DNA from: Corynebacterium sp. BD556
Lineage (GTDB): Bacteria > Actinomycetota > Actinomycetes > Mycobacteriales > Mycobacteriaceae
Reading direction: 5' to 3'
Assembly: GCF_038452275.1 (NCBI RefSeq)
Contig: NZ_CP141643.1
Coordinates: 2,285,780 to 2,349,779, forward strand
Length of the DNA stretch: 64,000 bases
The position numbers and the translations under genes are program-made. The notes below the pieces were generated by a model that was given only the letters and a program-made list of their open reading frames with translations, ran no database searches and had not been told where the DNA came from. Shown piece after piece: positions 34,174 to 44,539 of this stretch; position 1 is the first letter of the stretch; every line of letters begins with the position of its first letter.

Positions 34174-34251
34174 AAACTTTGCTGCACAGTGGTCTTGCGG
34201 CCTTTATTGTTTTTCTTGCATCAAGCAGCAGATTTCTTTGGGGGTAAAAAC

Positions 34252-35856
34252 ATGTCACAAATCAGCATTGACGTTGAGTCGATTCAATCTGCGATCGACA
34301 AACTGCAATCCGTGTCACAGGCGTTCAGTCCATTCGGTCGGGTAGCTTCTCATGTTGACTCTTCTCTTCTTAGGGACTTTTCGCCTGTGTCGGGCCTCGA
34401 TCACGCGGGGCGCACGCACGAAACAATCATTGGTGAGTATCAGCCTCCGGCGGCGAGAGCATTTGTCATTTACATGAAGAACGCGGCGGCGTTATTGGAA
34501 TCGAATGTGAATAACACGTTGATGGCGGATGCCGATTTTTCAATGGTGATGTCGGATATCGGTGTGGGAAGCAATGATGTTTTTAAGCAGCGGGTGCAGG
34601 ATGTGGAGAAGGGTTCTCCTGCGCCGGTGTTGATCAATCCGACGATTGGTCGGTTTGCGAATACGCCTGCGGTGGCGGGTCCGCAGTCGTCGTTGCCGGG
34701 GTTGCATTCGCAGATTATGGCGACTTTTCCGGAAATAGCGGTCGATGCTGCTGCACAGTGGGCGAGTGATGCGGAAGCGATTGCTCGGGCTGTTGCGTCC
34801 TTAGATGGTGTTAAGGCGTTGTTGGCGTCGTCGGCTGAGACGAGTTGGGTGAGTGAGGCGATTGCTCGGGTGAATCGTATTCAGTGGGTTGGCGGGGATT
34901 TTGCGGCTAAGGCTGGTGCGTTGTCGGGTCATACGTCGACGTTGGCGGCTGTGGCGAAGGAGATGCAGATTCAGACTACGGTGGCGCATGGGACATGGAT
35001 GGCGTTGCCGTCTCCGGAGGAGAAGGTGCCGTTTGAGCAAGCGTATTTGGCGTATTTTCCTGCGATGTTGACAGCGCGGTTGGTGCCGGTTACCCCGATG
35101 TTTGATCAGTTGTTGCAGCCGTTGTCGGAGATGCCGGGGGATGATTATGTACCCGAGTCGGTCTCGGTGCCGAAAGTTCCTGGGTTTGGTGAGTCTAGGT
35201 TGCCGCGTGTGGTGGCAGAGGCGTTTCATCAGCGTGGGTTTGGGGATGTGGCGCAGGCGCAGACTCCGGAGGAAGTGATTGAGCAGTTTGGTGATGTAAA
35301 CCCGGATGTGTTGGAGGCGTTGTCTGCTGGTGCTTCGCCGACGCAGGCAGCGGCGGTGGCAGCGCCGAGTATGCCGCCTTCGTTGCACCCAGGTGCGGGT
35401 ATATCAGCGGGTGTGCCAGGTTCGGGTGGGTTAGGTGCAGGTGTGTCGTCTCCGGTGTTTGCGGGGGCTTCCGGGGCGTTCGGCGGGGGTGTTATCGGTG
35501 GTGGGCCTGTGGGTGGTGCTGGGTCTGGTCGTGGTGGTGCTGGGGTTTCACGTGGTTTGGCCTATGGCGCGGCACCGGGCGCGGTACCGGGCGCGGCGGT
35601 GCCGCGTGGTGGGCTGGTATCACCTGGTGTATCTGTTACGCCGGGGGTATCGAGTGGCGCTCACGCTTCGCGTGGGTATCCGGTTGGTGCTCCTGTTGGG
35701 CCAGCCGGTGGTGGCCGGGATAATCCGCGGAAGCGGATTAAGGCTGTGACCAGTGCGGTAGAGCGCGACGGTAACCTGCGGGCGTTGTTGGGGGAAGCGC
35801 CGGCGCTGCTTCCCGAGGTCATCGGGGACAATGTCCGCCAACCTCGCGACTTCTAG
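34252..35856 (+). CDS. Large WXG/PPE-like protein with Gly-rich C-terminus
   Basis: A 534-aa protein that I cannot assign to a named family. Residues 1-110 are helical (MSQISIDVESIQSAIDKLQS) like the N-terminus of WXG100/LXG-type proteins. A second helical block at about 175-265 has a WAS...WVGGDF pattern. Residues about 375-495 are very rich in Gly, Ala, Pro and Val, as in PPE-family or surface proteins. No signal peptide is visible, which would fit type VII-like export, but that is inference. Ribosome site GGGGGT. Its stop and the convergent permease stop share a CTAG. Confidence 0.6.
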   Translation: MSQISIDVESIQSAIDKLQSVSQAFSPFGRVASHVDSSLLRDFSPVSGLDHAGRTHETIIGEYQPPAARAFVIYMKNAAALLESNVNNTLMADADFSMVMSDIGVGSNDVFKQRVQDVEKGSPAPVLINPTIGRFANTPAVAGPQSSLPGLHSQIMATFPEIAVDAAAQWASDAEAIARAVASLDGVKALLASSAETSWVSEAIARVNRIQWVGGDFAAKAGALSGHTSTLAAVAKEMQIQTTVAHGTWMALPSPEEKVPFEQAYLAYFPAMLTARLVPVTPMFDQLLQPLSEMPGDDYVPESVSVPKVPGFGESRLPRVVAEAFHQRGFGDVAQAQTPEEVIEQFGDVNPDVLEALSAGASPTQAAAVAAPSMPPSLHPGAGISAGVPGSGGLGAGVSSPVFAGASGAFGGGVIGGGPVGGAGSGRGGAGVSRGLAYGAAPGAVPGAAVPRGGLVSPGVSVTPGVSSGAHASRGYPVGAPVGPAGGGRDNPRKRIKAVTSAVERDGNLRALLGEAPALLPEVIGDNVRQPRDF

Positions 35857-36497
35857 GGGGTGAAACGGGGCGTGCGGGAGATCATCCAGCTGGAGATTGC
35901 CAGTAAGATCACGCTTGCCACTGTCAGTACGGTGGTGGTCGCCACAGTATCGCTGAGAAAGAGGATGATGAGGCTTATTCCGATGAAGATGGTGAGGCTT
36001 TGGCCGTTGTTCCTGGAGAGTCCTGTCATGATCCCGGTGATGCCTGCTGTGGTGAATACCAGTAGCGTCAGCGCGATGCTGGCAGCGATTGTGGCTGGAG
36101 TTTGTCCAGCGTATTCAACGAGGTAAGGTTCCCCGTTTGTGTCGGTAAATGGGGTTGGCCCGGTGGTGATGAGTAGGACGTCGTAGAAGGTGTAATGGGG
36201 GTTGCGCGACCAACTAATTTGGCCGGCGGTCACTGCCGCTGCGGTTAGGGCGAGGGCGGATAGTGCGCTGAATATGACTCCGCTGCTGAGGAATTTTCGG
36301 AAGCTGGCCCCGAGTTGGTTCAGTGCTGTCCAGTTGGAGGCGAGCGTGGCGGTGGTCTTCCCCAAAAATATGGCGCCGAGGAGGGTCCAGGTGGTTCCTG
36401 AGCCTGCGATGAAGCGGCCTAGGGCGATGCAGATTGCGAGGGCAAAGATACCTGCGACGGGGAGGATGTATTTGTTGGGGCTGAGGAATAGTTTCAT
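35853..36497 (-). CDS. Membrane protein, probable ABC permease
   Basis: A 214-aa protein with about six hydrophobic helices and no other motif, the last gene of a GntR regulator - ATPase - membrane protein operon. It is probably the membrane half of the transporter powered by the ATPase encoded 5 bp upstream. Whether it exports a lipid, peptide or drug cannot be told. Confidence 0.7.
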   Translation of the reverse strand: MKLFLSPNKYILPVAGIFALAICIALGRFIAGSGTTWTLLGAIFLGKTTATLASNWTALNQLGASFRKFLSSGVIFSALSALALTAAAVTAGQISWSRNPHYTFYDVLLITTGPTPFTDTNGEPYLVEYAGQTPATIAASIALTLLVFTTAGITGIMTGLSRNNGQSLTIFIGISLIILFLSDTVATTTVLTVASVILLAISSWMISRTPRFTP

Positions 36498-36502
36498 GGT
36501 GT

Positions 36503-37189
36503 TTAGACCTTTCGGGATGCGATCAGGTTGATTAGGTGGGTGTCGTCGGGGTAGGTCACCGTGACGGTGTCGGGGGTGTCGAGGGGTTCGGCCATGTGGG
36601 CGCGCATACGGGAGCCGAGGGTTGAGGTTGATATCACTTCGCGGCCGCGGATGAGCTTGTCGACGTCGCCTTGTTCACCGCTGATGATGGGGAAGGAGGA
36701 GCGGGCGTCGTCAAGCTTGATTGGTTCTGTCACTTCGTGTTCGTTGACGCGGATTGCATACTCGGCGAGTCCTGCGAGGTCTTCGGCGCGGTGTGAGGCC
36801 ATGATGATGGTGCGGTTTGGGTTGGCGGCAATGTGGTCGATGAGCAGGTCGCGCAGTCGGGTGCGGGTGTTGATGTCGAGGCCGTCGAAGGGTTCGTCGA
36901 GAAGCAGTAGTGGTTCGTCGGCGGCGAGTGCCACTGCGATAGTGAGGCTGCGGCGCTGGCCGACGGAGAGTTCGTGGATTGGGGAGGTGTCGGGAAAGTC
37001 TAGTTCGATCTGGTTGAGGGGTTTTGCTTCTCCGGCCCAGGCGATGTGATCGCGTACGGTGTAGCCGAGGAATTGTGCGTCGGCGCTGGCGGGGACGAAG
37101 GCGGCGCCGGGGCCGAAGAGGGTCTTGAGGTAGTGCGTTTTGCCGGCCGCGTTGGGGCCGACTAGGGCGTAGAAGCCGGGGGTGTGCAT
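36503..37189 (-). CDS. ABC transporter ATPase, minimal type
   Basis: A 228-aa ATPase with Walker A VGPNAAGKTHYLKTL, signature LSVGQRRSLTIA (variant, VGQ instead of GGQ) and Walker B LLLLDEPFDGLD. The N-terminal beta strands are short. It starts directly after the GntR stop (TAA then ATG) and is followed by the membrane protein. YtrA-type GntR plus an ABC pair commonly responds to cell-envelope antibiotics. Confidence 0.85.
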   Translation of the reverse strand: MHTPGFYALVGPNAAGKTHYLKTLFGPGAAFVPASADAQFLGYTVRDHIAWAGEAKPLNQIELDFPDTSPIHELSVGQRRSLTIAVALAADEPLLLLDEPFDGLDINTRTRLRDLLIDHIAANPNRTIIMASHRAEDLAGLAEYAIRVNEHEVTEPIKLDDARSSFPIISGEQGDVDKLIRGREVISTSTLGSRMRAHMAEPLDTPDTVTVTYPDDTHLINLIASRKV

Positions 37190-37540
37190 TTATTTGTTTC
37201 CCTTCGTGATCATGTCGGTGAGTTCTTGGGTGGTTATGCCGAGTTGTTCTGCTTCGCGTAGCAGGGGTGAGAGGAAGTTGCTGGTGAAGGCTGCGCGGCG
37301 TTGAGCGAGGACTTGCTCGCGGGCGCCTGGGAGGACGAACATGCCTAGCCCGCGGCGTTTTTCTACTAGGCCTGCCTGCAGAAGTGTGGTGAGGGCTTTG
37401 GCGGAGGTGGTTGGGTTGACGGAGTGAAAGTGGGAGAGTTCGTTGGTTGAGGGGACGCGTTGGCCCGCGGCTAGTTCGCCTGAGGCGATGAGGTCTTGGA
37501 GCTCATCCGCGATCCTTTCGTATATGGGTTTACCACTCAT
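37190..37540 (-). CDS. GntR-family regulator, YtrA type
   Basis: A 116-aa short GntR repressor: winged helix in residues 1-75 (PIYERIADELQDLIASGELA, then RVPSTNELSHFHSVNPTTSA) and a short C-terminal dimerisation helix, the YtrA layout. It should control its own operon with the ATPase and membrane protein. The ATG at 37540 is 7 nt after TATAGT, which fixes the start although the frame is open further upstream. Confidence 0.88.
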   Translation of the reverse strand: MSGKPIYERIADELQDLIASGELAAGQRVPSTNELSHFHSVNPTTSAKALTTLLQAGLVEKRRGLGMFVLPGAREQVLAQRRAAFTSNFLSPLLREAEQLGITTQELTDMITKGNK

Positions 37541-37547
37541 GTGGGTA

Positions 37548-37553
37548 ACTATA
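37548..37553 (-). promoter_or_regulatory. -10 element of the GntR-ABC operon
   Basis: TATAGT on the minus strand, within the AT-rich GGATATATAGTTACC; the flanking sequence may also hold the regulator's operator. Confidence 0.5.
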
Positions 37554-37598
37554 TATCCGGTGAACGTGGCGGCGCAAGGACAATGTGTAAATTGGTGA

Positions 37599-38615
<1,017 letters not shown>

Positions 38616-38674
38616 CTGCCCGTATTCCTCTACGATGAAATGCTGCCAGGCCTTTATAAATTTGGGAGGAACCC

Positions 38675-39769
38675 ATGTCTACCGCGACGTCACCGCACAA
38701 GGCGTACACAGACGAGCACGGCATCGAACGTTCGCGTCAGCAGCAGCAGAAGGGGGCCGTTGCTAAGGCGGAAAAGCGCGCGCCCGCCTTGGCTCACCTT
38801 ATGCGCATGAACGAGCGTTACGGTTCCGAGGAAGGAAACCAGCTTGCCGCAGGCATCACGTATTTCTCCGTGCTTGCTCTTTTCCCCTTAACAATGTTGA
38901 TCTTCGCCGGTGTCGGTTTCTTCCTCGCCTCTCGGCCTGACATGCTCCAGCAGGTCCACGACCAAATTGCGAACTCCGTAAGCGGCGACGCGGGAGAGGC
39001 GTTGTCCAGCGTGGTGGATACAGCTATCGAGCAACGTGGCTCCGTCGCAGGCATCGGGTTGCTTACCACCTTGTGGTCCGGCCTGAATTGGATGAACCAC
39101 CTGCGTGTGGGAATCTCCGCCATGTGGAAGATTGACGGAAATGCCGGCGGCAGCTTCCTAAAAAAGAAGGTCATGGACCTTCTGGGCCTCCTCGGCCTGA
39201 TCGTGCTTTTGTTGCTGGCCTTCGCCGTCACTGCGGTCGGCTCCTCTAGCCTAACCACCAGTCTCATGGAACAAGCCGGTGTCGGCAACGTCCCAGGGGC
39301 GCGCTTTTTTGTCTGGTTGGTCGGCTTAGCCGCCGGGTTGCTTGCTAACTTCCTCGTCATGGTGTGGCTGGTTGTTTTCATGCCGCGCACCAAAGTGGAC
39401 CGGAAGTCCGGCATGAAAGGCGCGGTGCTAGGTGCGGTCGTGTTCGAGCTGATCAAGCAGTTCGCCACGCTGATCGTCAGCGGCGCGGCCAGCAACCCAG
39501 CCGGCGCAATTTTCGGCCCGATCATCACGTTGATGCTTGTGTTCTACTTGGTCTGGCGTGTTGTGCTCTACGTCTCCGCGTGGACCGCCACCACTCCTGA
39601 ATCTATGGCCGCGGCGCCTGTGGAGGTTCCGGAACCTGCCGTGATCAATGTCCGAGCAGGTGCTGCGACCCGCCGCGATTCGCGTGCCGGGCGCACGATC
39701 GGGTTGGGCGCTGTGCTGGGCGCTATCGGCCTTGGCATTATTTCGCTGTTGGCAAAAGACCGATCGTGA
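38675..39769 (+). CDS. YihY/BrkB-family inner membrane protein
   Basis: A 364-aa protein with about six membrane helices and the family blocks AAGITYFSVLALFPLTM and LWSGLNWMNHLRVGISAMWK. The family includes proteins once annotated as ribonuclease BN; the function is unclear. A cytosolic N-terminal stretch of about 45 charged residues precedes the core. Ribosome site GGGAGGA 6 nt before the ATG. It follows trpS by 59 bp and may be co-transcribed. Confidence 0.87.
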   Translation: MSTATSPHKAYTDEHGIERSRQQQQKGAVAKAEKRAPALAHLMRMNERYGSEEGNQLAAGITYFSVLALFPLTMLIFAGVGFFLASRPDMLQQVHDQIANSVSGDAGEALSSVVDTAIEQRGSVAGIGLLTTLWSGLNWMNHLRVGISAMWKIDGNAGGSFLKKKVMDLLGLLGLIVLLLLAFAVTAVGSSSLTTSLMEQAGVGNVPGARFFVWLVGLAAGLLANFLVMVWLVVFMPRTKVDRKSGMKGAVLGAVVFELIKQFATLIVSGAASNPAGAIFGPIITLMLVFYLVWRVVLYVSAWTATTPESMAAAPVEVPEPAVINVRAGAATRRDSRAGRTIGLGAVLGAIGLGIISLLAKDRS

Positions 39770-40146
39770 GTGATAAAAAAAATTTAAACCTCGCCCACGG
39801 CAGCGAGAAAGCAGCGGTGACGGGTTAGGGCCTGGCCTGTCGGGGAGCTGATCGCTTCGGTACGACTCGCGAACAAGCATCTGTTCCTTGTCCCCTCAGT
39901 TGCGCTGCATTTGAATTCCTCGCATTGGATAAAGTCCGGCCGCAAGGTGCAGGCGAGGCGCGTGTTGTGCAAACTTAAAGCTTCCCGCGGGAGCACCACC
40001 TTTGCCTACGGTCGTGGTCTTGTCCAGCAAGCCGTTGTTTGGCGTTGAAAAGCTTCAGCGTAGGCTTAGCTACATAGGCGTTGACCAGCGCAAACTTAGC
40101 CTTTCCTTCGTTGCAGTCACGTGTGTGGTGCACTACAACAAAAACC
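39770..40146. other. Intergenic stretch without a recognised gene
   Basis: 377 bp between the YihY gene and the VIT1-like gene. It begins with an A-rich tract (about 39773-39787). Short open frames exist on the minus strand, but none has a ribosome site, family resemblance or codon bias. The end holds the likely promoter of the next gene (TACAAC, 7 nt before the ATG at 40147). Confidence 0.5.
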
Positions 40147-40848
40147 ATGAGTGAAAAAGATATAACCACAGTCGGCCTCAACGAGCGCCTCAACAAACTG
40201 CGCGCCGGAGTGCTTGGTGCCAACGATGGAATCGTCTCTACCGCCGCCGTCGTGCTCGGTGTGGCCGGCGCGACTCCCGACGTGAGCGCGATTGCCACCG
40301 CAGGTATCGCGGCTGTTATCGGCGGTGCCGTGTCGATGGCATTAGGTGAGTACGTCTCCGTGTCCTCTCAGCGAGACACGGAGCGTGCCTACGTGAAAAG
40401 GGAAACAGCCCTGCACCAGAAAGACCCGGACGAGGAATTCAAACACCTTGTGCGCGGCTACATGCTGCAGGGGCTCAGCGAGGACACCGCTACGCGGGTT
40501 GCACAGGAACACACGGCCACTAACCCTCTTAAAGCGCACTTGGCCATGCATTACGGCATTGACGAGGAAGACATTGTCAATCCGTGGACCGCGGCCATCG
40601 CGTCCTTCGTCGCCTTTTTCATCGGTGCGTTGCTGCCCCTTGCGGCGGTGCTTGTCCCGCCCGACCCCGCGCGAGTGCCGGTCACCTTCGTGGTCACCCT
40701 CGGGGCCCTTGCCGCCACCGGCGCGGCCTCAGCCAAGATCGGCGGCGCGGACATCGCCCGGGCGGTGTTTCGATTGCTTGTCGGCGGGACGCTCGGTCTG
40801 GCCGCCACCTATGGCATTGGCTACATCTTCGGTGCCACCGCCTTGTAA
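40147..40848 (+). CDS. VIT1/CCC1-family transporter
   Basis: A 233-aa membrane protein of the VIT1/CCC1 family, relatives of vacuolar iron and manganese transporters. Typical are LRAGVLGANDGIVSTAAVVL in the first helix, GGAVSMALGEYVSVSSQRD in the second, a charged cytosolic helical region (about 80-140) where family members bind metal, and three C-terminal helices. The frame is open 22 codons further upstream, but the aligned start of the family and a possible -10 support the ATG at 40147. Confidence 0.88.
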   Translation: MSEKDITTVGLNERLNKLRAGVLGANDGIVSTAAVVLGVAGATPDVSAIATAGIAAVIGGAVSMALGEYVSVSSQRDTERAYVKRETALHQKDPDEEFKHLVRGYMLQGLSEDTATRVAQEHTATNPLKAHLAMHYGIDEEDIVNPWTAAIASFVAFFIGALLPLAAVLVPPDPARVPVTFVVTLGALAATGAASAKIGGADIARAVFRLLVGGTLGLAATYGIGYIFGATAL

Positions 40849-40861
40849 AACAAGGGGAGGG

Positions 40862-42094
40862 CTAAAACTTGGAGAAGCGTTTGACAAGTTGGTCTTCCAT
40901 GTCCCTCCAGGCCTGCGCCTTGTCATCGAAGGGGGCAGAAGGTACGTAGCCGGCGGCTTCGGTGGAGCCCATCATGTAGGCCAGGTAATCCTGCATACGG
41001 GGGTTGGCCAACAAGAAAGAGTTCAGGGAATCGTCGTTGGCCCAGTCGGCGGCGTCGGCAAGCAGCTCGTAGGCCTTCGACATTTGGGCGGTGTCAACGG
41101 CGTCGGGGCCTTTCGCAATGTCCTCGGCTAGGCCGTTGAAAGAATAGGAGTTGTCCGCGTGGACTTCCACTTTCAGATCGCCGGAGTTGGCCGCGTTGAC
41201 CAGATCCGGCCAGGTGGACACCGAGGCGAGGTCGTGGTCATCGTTTTCCACCATCCACCGCGACAGATGCTTTGAGGAAGGGAAGGTGTAGATCTCGCCA
41301 TACCTGCCGAGAAAAACCGGGGAAGATCCCAGGTAGGTACGCAGAGTGTAGACGGTTGTGCCCTGGAGGGTCACGCGCACCGGGTCGATTCCGGCGCGGG
41401 CCCACACGGAATTGTCGTAAGGGTCGGCGGTTGCGGTAGATTGCTCACGTTTTTCAGCTTCGAGCTTGGTTTGCTTTTCGCGCTCCGCACGGGCCGCGGC
41501 GATGCGGGCCGCGGCGTCGTTGACCGCGGCCTCATCTTGGGCGGGAGCGAGGCGAACGGATTGGTCGAGGGACTCGACTACAGCGTCCCAGTTGGCCAGG
41601 ACAACGCGGCCCACACCGGACCACTCGCTGGAGCCGTTTTCGCCCGCGTAGTGTTCGGATCCGCGGGAGACGTTGTTCAGGATGGAGTGGGAAGCGAAGA
41701 AGATCTGCGCCTGCTCCGCAGAGGAGACGGCGCTTAGGGATCGGGCGATGTGGAAAACCTTGCTCAACGAGGAGACGTTGGCGTAAGAGGCGCGGCCCGC
41801 CAGGAACTCAGGTGCCCCCACGATGTCGAAATAATGCTCGTCAGCGGGCACGACGCGGTCAGCGCCGGACTGCTCGAAAGCATCCCACTTGGGGTGGTCC
41901 GTCAGATCGTGGCGCGGTGTGGATTCAATATATGCCAGAAGCTGCTCGGGGGATTTAAAGACGAGGATTGATTCTTCGTCGCCCAAAAACGCCTGCCATT
42001 CGGTACCGTGTTCCTTCCAGGCCGGTGCCCACAGGGTGTAAAAGTCGCCGCGGTTCAGGGCGATCTTGACGGGAATAATTGCGCGGGTGCTCAT
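40862..42094 (-). CDS. Conserved protein with an internal duplication
   Basis: A 410-aa soluble protein. Residues about 5-70 and 236-300 are related: both have a strand-rich start, an FLG/GRYGE turn, a short F-x-S-P-E-or-K segment and a Leu-rich helix followed by HDL. A charged helix rich in Ala, Arg, Glu and Lys (about 185-225) links the halves. I recall similar corynebacterial proteins, sometimes labelled primosomal protein without evidence. Function unknown. Convergent with the VIT1-like gene, 13 bp apart. Confidence 0.72.
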   Translation of the reverse strand: MSTRAIIPVKIALNRGDFYTLWAPAWKEHGTEWQAFLGDEESILVFKSPEQLLAYIESTPRHDLTDHPKWDAFEQSGADRVVPADEHYFDIVGAPEFLAGRASYANVSSLSKVFHIARSLSAVSSAEQAQIFFASHSILNNVSRGSEHYAGENGSSEWSGVGRVVLANWDAVVESLDQSVRLAPAQDEAAVNDAAARIAAARAEREKQTKLEAEKREQSTATADPYDNSVWARAGIDPVRVTLQGTTVYTLRTYLGSSPVFLGRYGEIYTFPSSKHLSRWMVENDDHDLASVSTWPDLVNAANSGDLKVEVHADNSYSFNGLAEDIAKGPDAVDTAQMSKAYELLADAADWANDDSLNSFLLANPRMQDYLAYMMGSTEAAGYVPSAPFDDKAQAWRDMEDQLVKRFSKF

Positions 42095-42122
42095 AAAAGG
42101 TGATTTTACTAAACGCTTCCGG

Positions 42123-43010
42123 CTAGCCAGTCGGACGCCAGAAGCCGTGGAAGGCCATGCCGATGTTATCGGTGCGAACCGGGCTGAGTTGGACCGGGTT
42201 GCCAGCTTCGATGTACATGCCGTCGCCCGCGTACATAGCTACGTGGCCCTCCCAGACAGCCAGGTCGCCGGGCTGCAATTCTTCGAAGGACACCTGGCGA
42301 CCGGTGGCCTGTTGGTGTGCCATGCGCGGCAGTTCCACCCCGGCCTGCCGGTAGGCCCACGACGTTAATCCTGAGCAGTCGAAACCTCCGGGGCCGGTGC
42401 CGCCCCACACGTAGGGGGTGCCGATCTGTGACTTCGCCGCTTCTACAGCGGCGCGCCCCGCCGCTGAGCCTGCCTCGGTGTCATTGTCATTTGTCGGCTC
42501 TGCTTGGAAAGTGTTGGTCTCCGCGGCGGCCAGCATGTGCAGTTCTTGCGAAGTTGTGCCGGGCTGGACGCACGGTGTGTTTACGAGCGTGAGCAGCCTT
42601 TCAACGTGGGGTGCGAGGTCGGCTTCGAGCTGCCGCAATACTGCCATGGCCCGAGAGAATGTCTCTGTGGCGAGCGCCCCCAGTCGCGACAGCGCCCCTG
42701 GCATGGTCAGCGGGTTGAAAGTTAGCGGGGTCAGTAGGCTCGCCTGAGAAAGAAAATGTGTGGTTAACTGCGCAAGGTCCGCTGCGGCTGTGGTGACCAG
42801 GCCCGAGGCGGCGTGGAAAGAACCGGAAAGGGCGTCTTTGTCCTGGGCGAGGGTGACGGTGGCGTTGAGAATGTAGGAGGGGTCTGCGCCGACGATCCGG
42901 GCGAGCTCCTCGGCGGCTCCAAGCATCGGGGTGCGCGGAACTTCCAGTGTGGGCAGTGGGCGGGGAGTGTGCGACAGGATCGTTGAGGCGACCGCGGCGG
43001 GAGAGATCAT
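42123..43010 (-). CDS. NlpC/P60-family cell-wall hydrolase with helical N-terminal domain
   Basis: A 295-aa protein. The C-terminal part (about 185-295) is an NlpC/P60 peptidase with catalytic Cys in [17 protein letters not shown], His in [13 protein letters not shown] and the third polar residue near EAGNPVQLS; such enzymes cut peptidoglycan stem peptides. The first 170 residues are Ala- and Leu-rich helices without a Sec signal peptide. The small helical protein encoded just upstream (4-bp overlap) may be its partner, as in ESX-like secretion substrates; this is inference. Confidence 0.82.
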   Translation of the reverse strand: MISPAAVASTILSHTPRPLPTLEVPRTPMLGAAEELARIVGADPSYILNATVTLAQDKDALSGSFHAASGLVTTAAADLAQLTTHFLSQASLLTPLTFNPLTMPGALSRLGALATETFSRAMAVLRQLEADLAPHVERLLTLVNTPCVQPGTTSQELHMLAAAETNTFQAEPTNDNDTEAGSAAGRAAVEAAKSQIGTPYVWGGTGPGGFDCSGLTSWAYRQAGVELPRMAHQQATGRQVSFEELQPGDLAVWEGHVAMYAGDGMYIEAGNPVQLSPVRTDNIGMAFHGFWRPTG

Positions 43011-43291
43011 AGACGCAGCACCGCCAGGGCCCCGCTGAGGCCGGTGTCGACGCGCTGCGTGGCGGTCGAGGTGGTGTCCATGACATCAGCCAAACGTTGC
43101 GCTTCTCGCTGCAGCGCCGCCGCTCGGTCATTAACCGCGGCGACCGCGGCGCCGAAGGCGGCTGCGAAAGCGGCGAGGGGACCAACAGCGGGCACGGGTG
43201 GGCAGGTAACGGGCAAGAGTGCAAAGGCGTCGTCGCGAAGTTGCGCGGTGAGCTTGTCGACGACCCCTGGATCAAGTGCGAAGGTTTCCAT
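43007..43291 (-). CDS. Small helical WXG100/ESX-like protein
   Basis: A 94-aa protein predicted to be two helices with a proline-rich turn ([10 protein letters not shown]). Size, lack of signal peptide and pairing with the next gene recall WXG100 or EspC-type ESX-associated proteins, although no canonical WXG triplet is present. It overlaps the NlpC/P60 gene by 4 bp and is divergent from upp. Confidence 0.6.
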   Translation of the reverse strand: METFALDPGVVDKLTAQLRDDAFALLPVTCPPVPAVGPLAAFAAAFGAAVAAVNDRAAALQREAQRLADVMDTTSTATQRVDTGLSGALAVLRL

Positions 43292-43345
43292 GGACCTATT
43301 GGACTGTTACGGCCCCTCAAAGGTTCCCCCACCGCCGAAAATTAT

Positions 43346-43351
43346 TAGCAT
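43346..43351 (+). promoter_or_regulatory. -10 element of upp
   Basis: TAGCAT ends 7 nt before the ATG at 43359; it contains the alternative ATG at 43350 and so argues against that start. Confidence 0.45.
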
Positions 43352-43358
43352 GAACCTC

Positions 43359-44024
43359 ATGAACAGCACGAACCTCACCAACGGCTCCTTGGACATCCGC
43401 ATCATTGACCACCCTCTGGCGGCGGCGCGTTTGACTATCATGCGCGACGTGCACAGCAACAACGCCGCCTTCCGTGCCGCCCTGGCGGATTTGGGTGCCA
43501 TGCTCATCTACGAAGCGTCTCGGGAGCTGGAGGTGGAATCCTTCGACTGCGTCACCCCCGTCGGTACGGCCCGTGGCTACCGCCTTGCCCAGCCACCTAT
43601 CATCGTGCCGGTTATCCGCGCTGGTCTTGGCATGATCGACCCTGCTTTGTCGATGATTCCGGATGCGCAGGTGGGTTTCATTGGCCTGGCTCGCGACGAA
43701 CAGACGCACGAGCCGGTGCCCTACCTGGAAGCGTTGCCTGACGACCTGTCTGGCCGGCCGGTGTTTCTCGTTGATCCGATGCTGGCCACCGGCGGCTCTC
43801 TCGTCCACGCGATCAGGCTGCTGCGCGATCGCGGCGCCGACCAGATCACTTGCATTTGCATGGTGTCGGCTCAACCGGGCGTCGACAAGCTTGGCTCTCT
43901 CGGCGTACCGATGAAACTGGTCACTGCAACTATCGACCCCTCCCTCAACGACAAGGCCTACATTGTGCCGGGGCTTGGCGATGCAGGCGACCGTCTTTAT
44001 GGCCCACGCAATATCGACTTGTAG
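43359..44024 (+). CDS. upp: Uracil phosphoribosyltransferase
   Basis: A 221-aa pyrimidine-salvage enzyme that makes UMP from uracil and PRPP. The PRPP-binding loop [18 protein letters not shown] is clear, as are [20 protein letters not shown] and the C-terminal [13 protein letters not shown] that holds uracil. The protein is about ten residues longer at the N-terminus than usual; an earlier ATG at 43350 would add three more. Confidence 0.95.
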   Translation: MNSTNLTNGSLDIRIIDHPLAAARLTIMRDVHSNNAAFRAALADLGAMLIYEASRELEVESFDCVTPVGTARGYRLAQPPIIVPVIRAGLGMIDPALSMIPDAQVGFIGLARDEQTHEPVPYLEALPDDLSGRPVFLVDPMLATGGSLVHAIRLLRDRGADQITCICMVSAQPGVDKLGSLGVPMKLVTATIDPSLNDKAYIVPGLGDAGDRLYGPRNIDL

Positions 44025-44073
44025 TAGCCTGCGGGCACAAGGGGGGAACTGAAAAAAAGGGGGAAGATTTTTC

Positions 44074-44487
44074 ATGAATGGCACATTGCCGGATTCGTTC
44101 TGGATGAGCTACGGGTACGTGCTCGCGCAGCGCCTGCGCACAATCCGTGTAATGCGAGGTGTTTCCCAGCGCAGGCTCGCGGAGCTTTCCGGGATCTCAC
44201 GCAGCCTGATTTCCAACCTTGAGCGCAACCACTACAACTGCGCCCGCAGCGCCGATCCGACCCTGTCTACGCTTTACCGGATTGCGCATGCCCTGCACGT
44301 CCCGCCGGCGGTGTTTTTGCCCTCTGGTGGGCTCAACGTGTCCAAACACTGCGGCGACGACCCGAAAGCCTTTCCATCTTTGGGTGTGCCGTGGCCGGTT
44401 GAAAAGGCCGACACGGCCCGCTTCCACGAGTCCTACCTACAGTCGGGACCGGTGCAAACTTCGCCCCCTTTCGAGGCTGGTTGCTAA
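44074..44487 (+). CDS. XRE-family transcriptional regulator
   Basis: A 137-aa protein with a helix-turn-helix at about 16-75 (LAQRLRTIRVMRGVSQRRLA, then ISRSLISNLERN and TLSTLYRIAHALHV). The rest is short and polar, without a cupin or peptidase domain. Ribosome site GGGGGA; a -10 (TAGCCT near 44028) would give a leader of about 37 nt. The targets are unknown; the M20 peptidase gene downstream is a candidate. Confidence 0.82.
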   Translation: MNGTLPDSFWMSYGYVLAQRLRTIRVMRGVSQRRLAELSGISRSLISNLERNHYNCARSADPTLSTLYRIAHALHVPPAVFLPSGGLNVSKHCGDDPKAFPSLGVPWPVEKADTARFHESYLQSGPVQTSPPFEAGC

Positions 44488-44539
44488 GGTATTTTCCCAC
44501 AGACAATCCGATATTGGCGTGTTCCTGGGAGGTTCCAAC

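Noticed and set aside
39784..39999. 71-aa minus-strand frame after the YihY gene
   Set aside because: No family resemblance, start signal or codon bias; treated as non-coding.
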